A DNA stretch of 64,000 nucleotides, from contig JAHDVS010000003.1 in assembly GCA_023382435.1 (NCBI GenBank), forward strand, positions 53,064 through 117,063, written 5' to 3'. A program made the position numbers and the translations under genes. This DNA comes from Thermoleophilia bacterium. GTDB taxonomy: Bacteria; Actinomycetota; Thermoleophilia; Gaiellales; Gaiellaceae. This document shows positions 8,014 to 15,896 of the stretch, piece by piece (the first letter of the stretch is position 1; each line of letters starts with the position of its first letter). The notes beneath the pieces were generated by a model, which was given only the letters and a program-made list of their open reading frames with translations, was not told the origin of the DNA and ran no database searches.

Positions 8014-9311
8014 CCGACGAGCTCCCTCGCCACATGGATGAGGCAACGCGTCCCGAGCTCGAGATCGTCCACGGAGACGCGCTCGTCGGCGGAGTGCACG
8101 AGCGACGCGGCCAGGTCGGCCGCCATCGCCCGCATCGGGAAGAAGCCGTACGCGACCGTGCCGAAGGCCTCGCGCAGGTAGTGGCTGTCGGTGAAGCCGG
8201 CCAGCAGCGTCGGCACGAGTGCGGCCCCCGGGTCCTCCCTGGCGATGAACGATTCGAGCGCGTCCCGCAGGGGCGTGTCGAACGCGGAGCGGCTGCCCCC
8301 GACATGCTCGAGCCACTCGAGCTCGTAGTCGCCGTCGCCGAGCGCCTCGCGGATCGCCGCCTCGACCCGGGACTGCGACTCGCCGGGCAGGAGCCGGCAG
8401 TCGCAGACCACCTCGCAGCTACCGGGGATCACGTTCTGCTTGTCGGAGGCGGCGATCTGGGTCGGAGACACGGTCGCTCTGAGCATCGGCTCCACCATTG
8501 CCCCGGGGCGCGCTCCGAGCTTCGACAGGCGCGCCAGCACGTCTGCGGGGGCGGGGACGTCCCCGAGCACGGCCTCGAGGAAGGCTCGCGTCTCCGGCAG
8601 GAGCGTGATCTCCGTCTCGACGCGCTCGAGCCGACCGATCAGCCGCGCCGCCTTCACGAGCGCGTTGTCCCCGACCGCCGGCATCGACGCATGCCCGCTT
8701 CGCCCGGAGACTCGCAGCCGAAACGGCGAGGTCGCCTTCTCGGATGTGGCGCACAGGTAGAGAGCCTTGCCGCCCAGCTCGATCCGGTCGCCACCGCCTT
8801 CGTTGACGCACCAGGTCGCCCGAACGGCCTCGGGGTGCTCCGTGCAGAGCCACGAAAGCCCGAAGTCCTCGCCCACCTCCTCGTCGGCGGTCGCCGCGAA
8901 CACCAGGTCGCCGGTCGGCTCGAATCCCTCGCGAGCGAGCGTCGCCAGCGCGACCGCCGAGGCCGCGACCTGGCCCTTCATGTCGAGCGCGCCCCTGCCC
9001 CAGATCTGCCCGTCCCTGAGCTCGCCGGACCACGGGTCGACCGACCACTCGACCGGATCGGCAAGCACGGTGTCGGTGTGGGAGAGGAAGAGCAGCCGCG
9101 GCGCAGCCGGGTCGCGGCCGGGTATCCGCGCCACGAGATTCGCACGCTCAGGCACCCTCGTGTGGAGGCTGCACTCGATGCCGTGACTCTCCAGGTAGGC
9201 GCGTAGGAGCTCCGCCGCCCGCGTCTCGTTTCCCGGCGGATTGACGGTGTCGAGGCGCAGGAGCTCCCGCAGGAGCGCGGTCACCTCGTCTCGCAGCGAG
9301 ACCGCGGCCAT
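8010..9311 (-). CDS. M20-family metallopeptidase (acetylornithine deacetylase/DapE-like)
   Basis: 433 residues from ATG 9311. The two-zinc site is visible as LSHTDTV, GRGALDMKG and ADEEVGED. The lid/dimerisation domain contains SGRSGHASMP. Members hydrolyse N-acyl amino acids or dipeptides in the cytosol; the context (a DUF1385 gene) does not point to a particular substrate. A -10-like TATGCT six bases before the ATG supports this start over the longer open frame, which runs into rarA on the opposite strand. Confidence 0.87.
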   Translation of the reverse strand: MAAVSLRDEVTALLRELLRLDTVNPPGNETRAAELLRAYLESHGIECSLHTRVPERANLVARIPGRDPAAPRLLFLSHTDTVLADPVEWSVDPWSGELRDGQIWGRGALDMKGQVAASAVALATLAREGFEPTGDLVFAATADEEVGEDFGLSWLCTEHPEAVRATWCVNEGGGDRIELGGKALYLCATSEKATSPFRLRVSGRSGHASMPAVGDNALVKAARLIGRLERVETEITLLPETRAFLEAVLGDVPAPADVLARLSKLGARPGAMVEPMLRATVSPTQIAASDKQNVIPGSCEVVCDCRLLPGESQSRVEAAIREALGDGDYELEWLEHVGGSRSAFDTPLRDALESFIAREDPGAALVPTLLAGFTDSHYLREAFGTVAYGFFPMRAMAADLAASLVHSADERVSVDDLELGTRCLIHVARELVG

Positions 9312-9317
9312 CGAGTC

Positions 9318-9325
9318 AGCATACT
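9318..9325. promoter_or_regulatory. Overlapping divergent -10 elements (M20 peptidase / rarA)
   Basis: The 8-bp stretch AGCATACT reads TATGCT on the minus strand, six bases before ATG 9311, and CATACT on the plus strand, seven bases before ATG 9333. Both starts therefore appear leaderless and share one melting region in a 21-bp gap. Confidence 0.45.
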
Positions 9326-9332
9326 TCGAGCG

Positions 9333-10568
9333 ATGAGCGACCTGTTCTCGGACGCGGCCGCGGAGCGCCTGCCCGGCGTCGGCCCGCTCGCGAGCCGACT
9401 GCGCCCGGCCACCCTCGGCGAACTCGTCGGACAGCGGCACGTCGCGGGGCCCGGCTCGGCGCTCGCGCTCGCGATCACCGGGGATCGCGTCCCCTCCTGC
9501 GTCTTCTTCGGCCCGCCCGGGAGCGGCAAGACGACGCTCGCGCGGATCGTCGCCTCCGCCACGGGGGCGGTCTTCGAGGAGCTCTCGGCGGTTTCGGCCA
9601 CGGTCGCCGACGTACGCGGCGTGCTCGCGCGTGCTCGCGAGCGTCTCGGAGCCGAGGGCCGGCGAACGATCCTGTTTCTCGACGAGATCCACCGCTTCAA
9701 CAAGGCCCAGCAGGACGCCCTCCTGCCCGCGGTCGAGGAGGGGGTGGTGGTGCTGATCGGCGCGACCACCGAGAACCCGTACTACGAAGTCAATGCCGCG
9801 TTGCTCTCACGCTGCCAGGTCTACGAGCTCGAGCCGCTCGCGGAGGAGGAGCTCGCCGTGATCGCCCGTCGCGGCGCCGCGGAGCTCGGAATCGAGCTCC
9901 CCGAGGAGCTCGTGACGCTGGTTGCCCGCCGCGCGGGCGGGGACGCGCGGGCCGCCCTGAACATCGTCGAGCTCGCCGTGCGCACTGCCACGGCCGAGAA
10001 CCGGCCCGTCGAGGAGAGTCACGTGGAGGACGCGGCGCGCAAGCGGCCGCTCGTCTACGACAAGAGCGGCAGCGCGCACTACGACTTCGCGTCCGCGTTC
10101 ATCAAGTCGCTGCGCGGCTCCGACCCCGACGCGGCCGTCTACTACCTGGCGGCGATGCTCGAGGCCGGAGAGGATCCCCGATTTCTCGCGCGGCGGATGA
10201 TCATCTTCGCTTCCGAGGACGTCGGTAACGCCGACCCGCAGGCGCTGCTCGTGGCCGTCGCCGCGGCGCGAGCGCTCGAGCAGGTGGGCCTGCCGGAGGC
10301 CCGCCTGAACCTCGCCCAGGCCGCCCTCTACCTCGCCCTGGCCGCCAAGTCGAACGCCGTTTTGACCGCGCTCTCGGCAGCCGCGAGGGACGTGCGCGAG
10401 CACGGCGCCCTGCGCCCGCCGCGCTCGCTGCGGGACGCCCACCATCCCGGCTCGCGGCGGCTCGGCCGCGGCGAGGGCTACATCTACCCGCACGACGACC
10501 CGCGTGGCTTCGACGCCGACCATCTCCCCGAGGAGCTCAGAGGCCGGGTCTACTACGATCCCCCGTGA
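9333..10568 (+). CDS. rarA: Replication-associated recombination protein A (RarA/MgsA)
   Basis: 411 residues. The AAA+ core has Walker A GPPGSGKTT at 60-68, Walker B ILFLDEIHRFN, sensor-1 GATTENP and sensor-2 GGDARAALN. The C-terminal tetramerisation domain follows (KSLRGSDPDAAVYYLAAMLEAG... DVGNADPQAL, C-terminal YIYPHDDP). The family is a clamp-loader-like ATPase acting at stalled forks and single-stranded DNA ends. Full length. Monocistronic, upstream of tRNA-Phe. Confidence 0.95.
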   Translation: MSDLFSDAAAERLPGVGPLASRLRPATLGELVGQRHVAGPGSALALAITGDRVPSCVFFGPPGSGKTTLARIVASATGAVFEELSAVSATVADVRGVLARARERLGAEGRRTILFLDEIHRFNKAQQDALLPAVEEGVVVLIGATTENPYYEVNAALLSRCQVYELEPLAEEELAVIARRGAAELGIELPEELVTLVARRAGGDARAALNIVELAVRTATAENRPVEESHVEDAARKRPLVYDKSGSAHYDFASAFIKSLRGSDPDAAVYYLAAMLEAGEDPRFLARRMIIFASEDVGNADPQALLVAVAAARALEQVGLPEARLNLAQAALYLALAAKSNAVLTALSAAARDVREHGALRPPRSLRDAHHPGSRRLGRGEGYIYPHDDPRGFDADHLPEELRGRVYYDPP

Positions 10569-10586
10569 GCGCCGGGCTCGCCCGGC

Positions 10587-10592
10587 TACACT
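10587..10592 (+). promoter_or_regulatory. Putative -10 element of tRNA-Phe
   Basis: TACACT ends ten bases before the mature tRNA 5' end, in the 34-bp gap after rarA. Confidence 0.4.
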
Positions 10593-10602
10593 TCCTCGGC
10601 TC

Positions 10603-10675
10603 GGCGAGGTAGCTCAGCTGGTAGAGCACGCGGCTGAAAACCGCGGTGTCGCCGGTTCAAGTCCGGCCCTCGCCA
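10603..10675 (+). tRNA. tRNA-Phe (GAA)
   Basis: 73 nt. Acceptor stem GGCGAGG/CCTCGCC pairs fully. D arm GCTC/GAGC, anticodon stem CGCGG/CCGCG with loop CTGAAAA (anticodon GAA), T arm GCCGG-TTCAAGT-CCGGC, discriminator A at 10675. The 3' CCA is not encoded, so it must be added enzymatically. Confidence 0.97.
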
Positions 10676-10678
10676 CTC

Positions 10679-11515
10679 TTGCCCCCGGTCTTTCTCGTCC
10701 TCGCGGCGATCGCGTCCGTCCAGTTCGGAGCCGCGCTCGCCGCGACGCTGTTCTCCGAGGTCGGCCCCGGCGGCGCCGTCTTCCTGCGGGTCGCGATCGC
10801 CGCCGCCCTGCTCGCGGCCCTCTGGCGCCCCAGCGTCCGCGGCCGGGCTCGGGCCGACCTCGCGCTCGCCGCGGCGTTCGGGGTCGTCCTCGGCGCGATG
10901 AACCTCCTCTTCTACCTCGCGATCGACCGGCTCGCACTCGGCATCGCCGTCGTGTTCGAGTTCGTCGGCCCCCTCGGCGTCGCCGTCGCGACCTCGCGGC
11001 GACGACTCGACCTCGTCTGGGTCGCGATCGCGGGGGCGGGGATCGCGCTTCTGTCCGCGGGCGACCTCGGTCGCCTCGACGGGCTCGGCGTCGTCTTCGC
11101 GCTCGGCGCGGGCGGCTGCTGGGCCGCCTACATCCTGCTCGCCAGCCGGCTCGGCGACGCGTTCCCGGGCGGGCACGGGCTCGCGCTCGCGCTGGTCGTG
11201 GCCGCGGTGCTGCTCGTGCCGGTCGGGCTCGTCTCCGGAGGAGCGGAGCTGCTCGACCCGTCCGTGCTCGGGATCGGCGCCGCCGTCGCGCTGCTCTCAA
11301 CGGCGATCCCCTACTCGCTCGAGCTCGAGGCGCTGAGAAGGATGCGCACCGCGGTCTTCGGGGTACTGATGAGCCTCGAGCCGGCGGTCGCGGCGATGGC
11401 CGGGCTTGCGGTGCTCGACCAGCGGCTGGCCGCGACGGAGCTGGCCGCGGTAGCGCTGGTCGTCGCCGCGAGCGCCGGCATCTCGTGGACCGACCGGCTG
11501 GCCGTGCTCGACTGA
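10679..11515 (+). CDS. EamA/DMT-superfamily transporter (RhtA-like)
   Basis: 278 residues with about ten hydrophobic helices arranged as two EamA repeats. Helix-rich stretches include FLRVAIAAALLAALW, AMNLLFYLAIDRL and the second-repeat GGCWAAYILLASRL and AIPYSLELEALRRM. RhtA-like members export amino acids or small metabolites; the substrate is not predictable. The only sensible start after the tRNA is TTG 10679, three bases past the tRNA discriminator. The open frame extends back into the tRNA, which I treat as non-coding. The gene may be co-transcribed with the tRNA. Confidence 0.82.
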   Translation: MPPVFLVLAAIASVQFGAALAATLFSEVGPGGAVFLRVAIAAALLAALWRPSVRGRARADLALAAAFGVVLGAMNLLFYLAIDRLALGIAVVFEFVGPLGVAVATSRRRLDLVWVAIAGAGIALLSAGDLGRLDGLGVVFALGAGGCWAAYILLASRLGDAFPGGHGLALALVVAAVLLVPVGLVSGGAELLDPSVLGIGAAVALLSTAIPYSLELEALRRMRTAVFGVLMSLEPAVAAMAGLAVLDQRLAATELAAVALVVAASAGISWTDRLAVLD

Positions 11516-11544
11516 CCCTCACCGGCGAGGGCGGCGGAGGGTCA
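11513..11544. terminator. Candidate bidirectional terminator between convergent EamA and DUF62 genes
   Basis: Inverted repeat TGACCCTC (11513-11520) and GAGGGTCA (11537-11544) with a 16-nt loop, overlapping both stop codons in a 3-bp convergent gap. No T tract. Confidence 0.4.
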
Positions 11545-12334
11545 CTTCCTGGCCGACGACGGCGGCGAGCAGCCGGGCGGCGCTGCCCCGGTTGACCGCG
11601 AGCGCGACGCTGCCGGCCGAGTCCTCGTAGACAATCACGCCGCCCGGCCGCACGTCCGCGAACGTCCGCGCGGCCAGCGCCGAGTAGCGTCTGCCCGCGA
11701 TCTCGACCTCCACATCCTCTCCGGTGGCAATCCCGGCCCGCTCGAGCGCGGCTCTCGTTGCGTTCAGGCGAACGTTTCCGAACCGGTCGACGCCGAGCAC
11801 CGTCGCCTGGATCCGCCCCCTGTCGACCTTCGGCGAGGTCAGCTCGAGCCGCACGAGGCTCTCCGGATCGAGCGGCGGACCGAGCTCCGCGAGCGGCACG
11901 CCCAACGCGAGGTGGGCCGCGGCGGGGGCGAACACGTCGCGGCCGTGGAACGTCGGCGAGATCGGCTCGAGCATGAACCTGGGCTCGACGAGCTCAACGG
12001 CCTCGAGAACACCCCCGAGCCGGTCGGCGGCGAGCGGGAGCAAGCCGTTGTCCGGCCCCACGTACAGGCGCCCGTCGCCACCGCGCAGCGCGAGCGGGCG
12101 CCTCGGTCCTCCCACCCCGGGATCGACAATCCCGAGATGCACGCCGACCGGCATGAACGGCAGCGAGTCGGCGAGCACGACGGCGCCCTGGAGCACCTGC
12201 TGCGGCGCGATCCCGTGGGTGATATCGATCACCTGGGCGTCCGGTGCGATCCGCGCGATCACGCCGCGGCAGACGCCCGCGAAGCCGTCCTCGAGCCCGT
12301 AGTCGCTCAGGAGGGTGACGAGCGGCGGAGCGAT
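11519..12334 (-). CDS. SAM hydroxide adenosyltransferase family (DUF62) protein with no canonical start codon
   Basis: The family motifs run from LVTLLSDYGLEDGFAG (canonical ITLLTDFGxxDxYVG, containing the adenosine-binding Asp) through VIDITHGI, GIVDPGVGG, YVGPDNGLL and the C-terminal domain with DRFGNVRLN. These enzymes hydrolyse S-adenosylmethionine to adenosine and methionine, related to fluorinase/chlorinase. In frame, a TAG at 12344-12346 precedes the conserved first strand, and no ATG, GTG or TTG occurs before GTG 12262, which would cut off the Asp motif. Near-cognate candidates are ATC 12334 (used here, keeps strand 1) and CTG 12310, which forms a CTGA overlap with the hemD stop. Frameshifting from hemD or a sequence error are alternatives. 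Last gene of the heme operon. Confidence 0.8.
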   Translation of the reverse strand: MAPPLVTLLSDYGLEDGFAGVCRGVIARIAPDAQVIDITHGIAPQQVLQGAVVLADSLPFMPVGVHLGIVDPGVGGPRRPLALRGGDGRLYVGPDNGLLPLAADRLGGVLEAVELVEPRFMLEPISPTFHGRDVFAPAAAHLALGVPLAELGPPLDPESLVRLELTSPKVDRGRIQATVLGVDRFGNVRLNATRAALERAGIATGEDVEVEIAGRRYSALAARTFADVRPGGVIVYEDSAGSVALAVNRGSAARLLAAVVGQEVTLRRPRR

Positions 12335-12975
12335 GCCGCTAGCCTAACCGCTTCGACAAGCCCGCCGAGATCGTACGAGTCCGCCTCGGCGACGATGCGT
12401 AGCCCGAGCCTGCGAGCTTCCGCCGAGGTCACGGGTCCGATCGAGACGCACTCGAGGTCGCCGCCGAGAGCCGCGAACGCCCGGGCCGCCGACGCCGAGG
12501 CGAGGACGACGAGATCGGCGGCCGGGAAGGTCTCCGGGCATAGCTCCACCGTTCGGTAGAGCGCGACGACGTCCGCCCCGAGCTCGCGGGCGAGCAGGTC
12601 GCGCGCGCCCTCCGCGCCGGCGAAGAGTACGCGGCCGGCCGGGCGCGGCAGCTCCGCGAGCAGGCCCTCCTGCGTCGAGCGGCGCGCGACGAGCGCAGGC
12701 TCGACCCCGTGGGCCCGCAGGGCCTCCGCGGTGCCGGGGCCGATCGTGGCGACACGCGGCAGCGGGCCCTCGAGCCGCCGCGCAAGCTGCTCGACCGCCC
12801 GCGCGCTCGTGAGCACGACCCAGTCGTAGTCCACCGCGCGCACGGGTGGGCCGTCGATCGGCTCGATCGCGACCAGAGGGCACTCCACGACCGAGAGGCC
12901 GGCGTCGCGAAGCCGCGCGGCGAGCCTGCTCGCGCCCTCCCTGGCGCTCGTGACGGCGACCGTCGGTCTCGCCAC
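12307..12975 (-). CDS. hemD: Uroporphyrinogen-III synthase
   Basis: 222 residues from GTG 12975. The N-terminus VAVTSAREGASRLAARL, the VVLTSARAVEQLARRL segment, the STQEGLLAEL segment and the SIGPVTSAEARRLGL segment are the usual HemD landmarks. The enzyme closes and inverts ring D of hydroxymethylbilane to give uroporphyrinogen III. Slightly short but complete in both lobes. It starts 9 bp after hemC in the same operon, which agrees with its role, and its last codons overlap the frame of the DUF62 gene. Confidence 0.9.
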   Translation of the reverse strand: MARPTVAVTSAREGASRLAARLRDAGLSVVECPLVAIEPIDGPPVRAVDYDWVVLTSARAVEQLARRLEGPLPRVATIGPGTAEALRAHGVEPALVARRSTQEGLLAELPRPAGRVLFAGAEGARDLLARELGADVVALYRTVELCPETFPAADLVVLASASAARAFAALGGDLECVSIGPVTSAEARRLGLRIVAEADSYDLGGLVEAVRLAASLRRSSPS

Positions 12976-12984
12976 ACCAGCCTC

Positions 12985-13824
12985 TCAGGCGAGCCGCCGG
13001 GCGGCCTCGGCGAGCGCGTCGGCGAGCGCGAGCGGGTTGCTGCCGCTGCGGCGTTCGACCCAGCTACCGTCCTCGGCCGCGACGAGCGCGGTCAGAATCG
13101 AGCCGTCGTGGTACGCCGCGACGGGCGCGAGGCAGCCGCCGCCGATCCGGGCCACGCACGCGCGCTCGGCCTCGACCCGCCGGCGCGTCTCCGGATCGTC
13201 GACGGCGGCGGCGAGGTCGCCCTCGCCCGCGCGCACCTGCAGAGCGACCGCGCCCTGGCCGGCCTCCGGGACGATCTCGACCGGGTCGAAGCGAAGACCG
13301 ATCTCGTGGGCGAGCCCGAGCCGGTCGAGCCCGGCTGCGGCGAGCACGATCGCGTCGAGCCCCCGCTCGCGGCGCTTGCGCAGCCGGGTGTCGACGTTCC
13401 CCCGGAGCGGCTCGATCGAGAGCGACGGCTCGAGCGCGAGGAGCTGCGCACGGCGCCGAACCGACGCCGTGCCGATCCGCATGCCCGGCGCGAGGGCCTC
13501 GGCGCCGCAGAGCGCGTCGCGGGGATCCTCACGCGGCAGGTACGCCCCCACCTCGAGCCCGGCAGCGTCGGTCGAGGTCATGTCCTTCGCGGAGTGGACG
13601 GCAACGTCGACCCGTCCGTCGAGCAGCGCCTCCTCCAGCTCCTTCACGAACACCCCCCGGGCTCCGATCTCGCCGAACGGCCGGGTGCGGTCGCGATCGC
13701 CCGCCGTCGTGATCGGAACAAGCGCCACGTCGACATCGGCGCGCACCCGCCGCAGGGCGTCAGCGGCGAGCTGCGCCTGCACGAGCGCGAGCCGGCTACC
13801 GCGCGAGCCGAGCCGGACGAGCAT
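12985..13824 (-). CDS. hemC: Porphobilinogen deaminase (hydroxymethylbilane synthase)
   Basis: 279 residues. Landmarks: LGSRGSRLALVQAQ at the N-terminus, the VDVAVHSAKDMTS substrate-binding region, RRRAQLLALEPSL, RGNVDTRLRK, and GGGCLAPVAAY carrying the cysteine that anchors the dipyrromethane cofactor. It polymerises four porphobilinogens to hydroxymethylbilane. The alternate spelling of the canonical KDxP motif (KDMTS) is a mild deviation. It begins 6 bp after hemA and is followed by hemD at 9 bp. Confidence 0.95.
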   Translation of the reverse strand: MLVRLGSRGSRLALVQAQLAADALRRVRADVDVALVPITTAGDRDRTRPFGEIGARGVFVKELEEALLDGRVDVAVHSAKDMTSTDAAGLEVGAYLPREDPRDALCGAEALAPGMRIGTASVRRRAQLLALEPSLSIEPLRGNVDTRLRKRRERGLDAIVLAAAGLDRLGLAHEIGLRFDPVEIVPEAGQGAVALQVRAGEGDLAAAVDDPETRRRVEAERACVARIGGGCLAPVAAYHDGSILTALVAAEDGSWVERRSGSNPLALADALAEAARRLA

Positions 13825-13830
13825 CGCGAC

Positions 13831-15099
13831 TCACGGCCTGTCGTCCCCGAGGTCGAACAAGTAGCGCAGGGCGTCGGCGCGGGCTGCCCCGTCGGGCGCG
13901 GCAGCCGCCTCCTTGAGACGTACGGTCGGCACGTGCAGGAGCTTGTTCACGATCTGGGCCGTCAGCGACTCCACGGCGGTCAGCTCGCGCGGGCTCAGGC
14001 CCACGAGGCGCGCGCGCGCGCGCGCGAGCTCCGCGGCCCGGATCTCCTCCGCGCGGCGCCGCAGCCCGGCAATTGCCGGCACCACGTCGAGCGACCGCTG
14101 CCACGCGTCGAACGCCCGCGCCTCCTCGTCCACGATCGCCTCCGCTCGCGCGGCCTCCCCCCGGCGGCCGGCCACGCTCTCCTCGACGACGCGCTCGAGA
14201 TCGTCGATGTCGTAGAGGTAGCAGCCGTCGAGGTCGTTGATGGCGGGATCGAGATCTCGCGGCACGGCGATGTCGATGAAGAACACCGGGGTGCCGCGGC
14301 GGCGGCGAAGCGCCCGTTCGACCTGCCCGGCTGTGAGCACGAGCTCGCGCGCGCCCGTGGAGGCGATCACGACGTCGGCGCCGGCGAGCTGCTCCTCCAG
14401 CGCGTCGAGGCCGACCGCCCGGCCGCCGAAGCGCTCGGCCAGGGGCTGAGCCCGCTCGACGGACCGGTTCGCGACGACGAGGCGCCCGACGCCGCGGGAG
14501 AGGAGGTTCGCCGCAGCGAGCTCGGCCATCTTGCCTGCCCCGACCAGCAGGATCGTCCGCGAGCCGAGATCGTCGAACACGCGGGCGGCAAGCTCGGCGG
14601 CGGCCGAAGAGACGGATGCGGGGTTCTCGGCGATCCCCGTCTCGTGCCGCACCCGCTTGCCAGCGTGCAGCGCCTGCCGGAACAGCCGGTGGAGGACCGG
14701 GCCGGTTGCGCCCTGACGGTCTGCCCTCTCGAACGCCGACCGCACCTGCCCGAGGATCTGCGTCTCGCCGGGAACCATCGAGTCGAGGCCCGCCGCGACC
14801 CGGAACAGGTGGAGCGCCACGTCCGCTCCGGACTTGACGTACAGCGCCGACTCGAGCGCCGCCGCCGGAAGGTCAGACAGCGCCTGGAGCTCGGCGGTCG
14901 CGCGGGCTCGCGCCTCGGTCGCGTCGTCGTGCGCCAGGTACAGACAGACGCGGTTGCACGTCGCGAGCGCCACCGCCTCGCCGCCGCCGGCCGCGAGGCG
15001 GGCAGCCAGCGCTCCCGCCGCCTCTCCGCCGAACGCCAGGCGCTCCCGCAGCTCCACCGGGGCGTGATGATGCGAGGTTCCGACGAGAAGGAGATTCAT
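13831..15099 (-). CDS. hemA: Glutamyl-tRNA reductase
   Basis: 422 residues from ATG 15099. The N-terminal catalytic domain has GTSHHHAPVELRERLAF and the active-site cysteine C48 in ATCNRV. PGETQILGQV follows, then the NADPH Rossmann domain with LVGAGKMAELAA, and the C-terminal dimerisation helices with LTAQIVNKLLHVPT. It reduces Glu-tRNA to glutamate-1-semialdehyde, the committed step of C5 heme synthesis. TGATG joins it to the HemX/CcsA-like gene, a pairing also seen in the hemAX arrangement of Bacillus. The longer open frame upstream is a shadow. Confidence 0.95.
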   Translation of the reverse strand: MNLLLVGTSHHHAPVELRERLAFGGEAAGALAARLAAGGGEAVALATCNRVCLYLAHDDATEARARATAELQALSDLPAAALESALYVKSGADVALHLFRVAAGLDSMVPGETQILGQVRSAFERADRQGATGPVLHRLFRQALHAGKRVRHETGIAENPASVSSAAAELAARVFDDLGSRTILLVGAGKMAELAAANLLSRGVGRLVVANRSVERAQPLAERFGGRAVGLDALEEQLAGADVVIASTGARELVLTAGQVERALRRRRGTPVFFIDIAVPRDLDPAINDLDGCYLYDIDDLERVVEESVAGRRGEAARAEAIVDEEARAFDAWQRSLDVVPAIAGLRRRAEEIRAAELARARARLVGLSPRELTAVESLTAQIVNKLLHVPTVRLKEAAAAPDGAARADALRYLFDLGDDRP

Positions 15100-15896
15100 C
15101 AGAAATGGGTGATGGGGATCGAGCCGAGCCGCACGCAGATCACGAGCAGGAAGCCCACCAGGGCGAGCTGCGCGGTGCGCCGGCCGCGCCAGCCCGCCTC
15201 GTAGCGCAGCACGAGGAAGGCCGCGTAGACGGCCCAGGTGAAGAACGTCACGGCCATGATCGCGTCGACGCCGCCGCCCTCCGAGCCGAGCCGTGCGAGT
15301 CCCACGCCGACGCCGAACGTCAGCGCGGGCAGCCCGACTGCGATCGTCCGCCCGATCAGGCTGTCGAGCGTCGCCAGCGACGGGGCCCGCACGCGAAGGA
15401 GCCCTGGCGAGCGTCGCTTCAGCCGGCTGTCCTGCCACAGGTACACCGCGGCGAGGGCAGCGGCGAGCGTGAAGCCCGCGAACGCCACCGTCACCAGCCC
15501 GACGTGGAGGATGAGGAACGTCGAGTCGAAGGCGCCCGAGCGGCCGGGGCCCGCACCGCCGGCGAGCCACGCGAGCACGAAGAGAGCGGCTGCGAGCGGC
15601 ATGACGACCAGCCCGAGCAGGCGGTAGGGCGCCCGGCAGCCCCAGATCAGGTAGGCACCGACGCACATCCAGACAAACAGGTTGAGCGATCCGGCCCAGG
15701 AGTCCCAGGGGAAGCCCTCGGCCGCGGCGGCCTGCGCGACGAGCAGAGCGGTCTGGGCGAGCCAGCCGAACCGCACCCCCCAAATCGCGTAGCGGCCGAG
15801 GCGGCCCGGGCGAAAGCCCTCGCCGACGTACGCGACGGCCGCCTGGGCGTACCCCGCCAGAGCGGGCCAGAAGAGGAGAACGGCCAGCTCTGCCAT
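15099..15896 (-). CDS. CcsA/HemX-like cytochrome c assembly family membrane protein
   Basis: 265 residues with about eight membrane helices. The C-terminal AVYAAFLVLRYEAGWRGRR and LVGFLLVICVRLG align with the end of CcsA proteins. The tryptophan-rich WWD heme-handling motif that should lie just before is absent: the stretch reads GSEGGGVDAIMAVTFFTW. That favours a HemX-type role (modulating HemA level or haem supply) rather than CcsA haem transport, and hemA follows directly by a TGATG overlap. Start ATG 15896 overlaps the CcmD-like stop in the same way. Functional call is inference. Confidence 0.75.
   Translation of the reverse strand: MAELAVLLFWPALAGYAQAAVAYVGEGFRPGRLGRYAIWGVRFGWLAQTALLVAQAAAAEGFPWDSWAGSLNLFVWMCVGAYLIWGCRAPYRLLGLVVMPLAAALFVLAWLAGGAGPGRSGAFDSTFLILHVGLVTVAFAGFTLAAALAAVYLWQDSRLKRRSPGLLRVRAPSLATLDSLIGRTIAVGLPALTFGVGVGLARLGSEGGGVDAIMAVTFFTWAVYAAFLVLRYEAGWRGRRTAQLALVGFLLVICVRLGSIPITHF

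Noticed and set aside
12709..15204. 831-codon plus-strand frame across hemD, hemC and hemA
   Set aside because: Antisense shadow of three well-supported heme genes. No recognisable domain.
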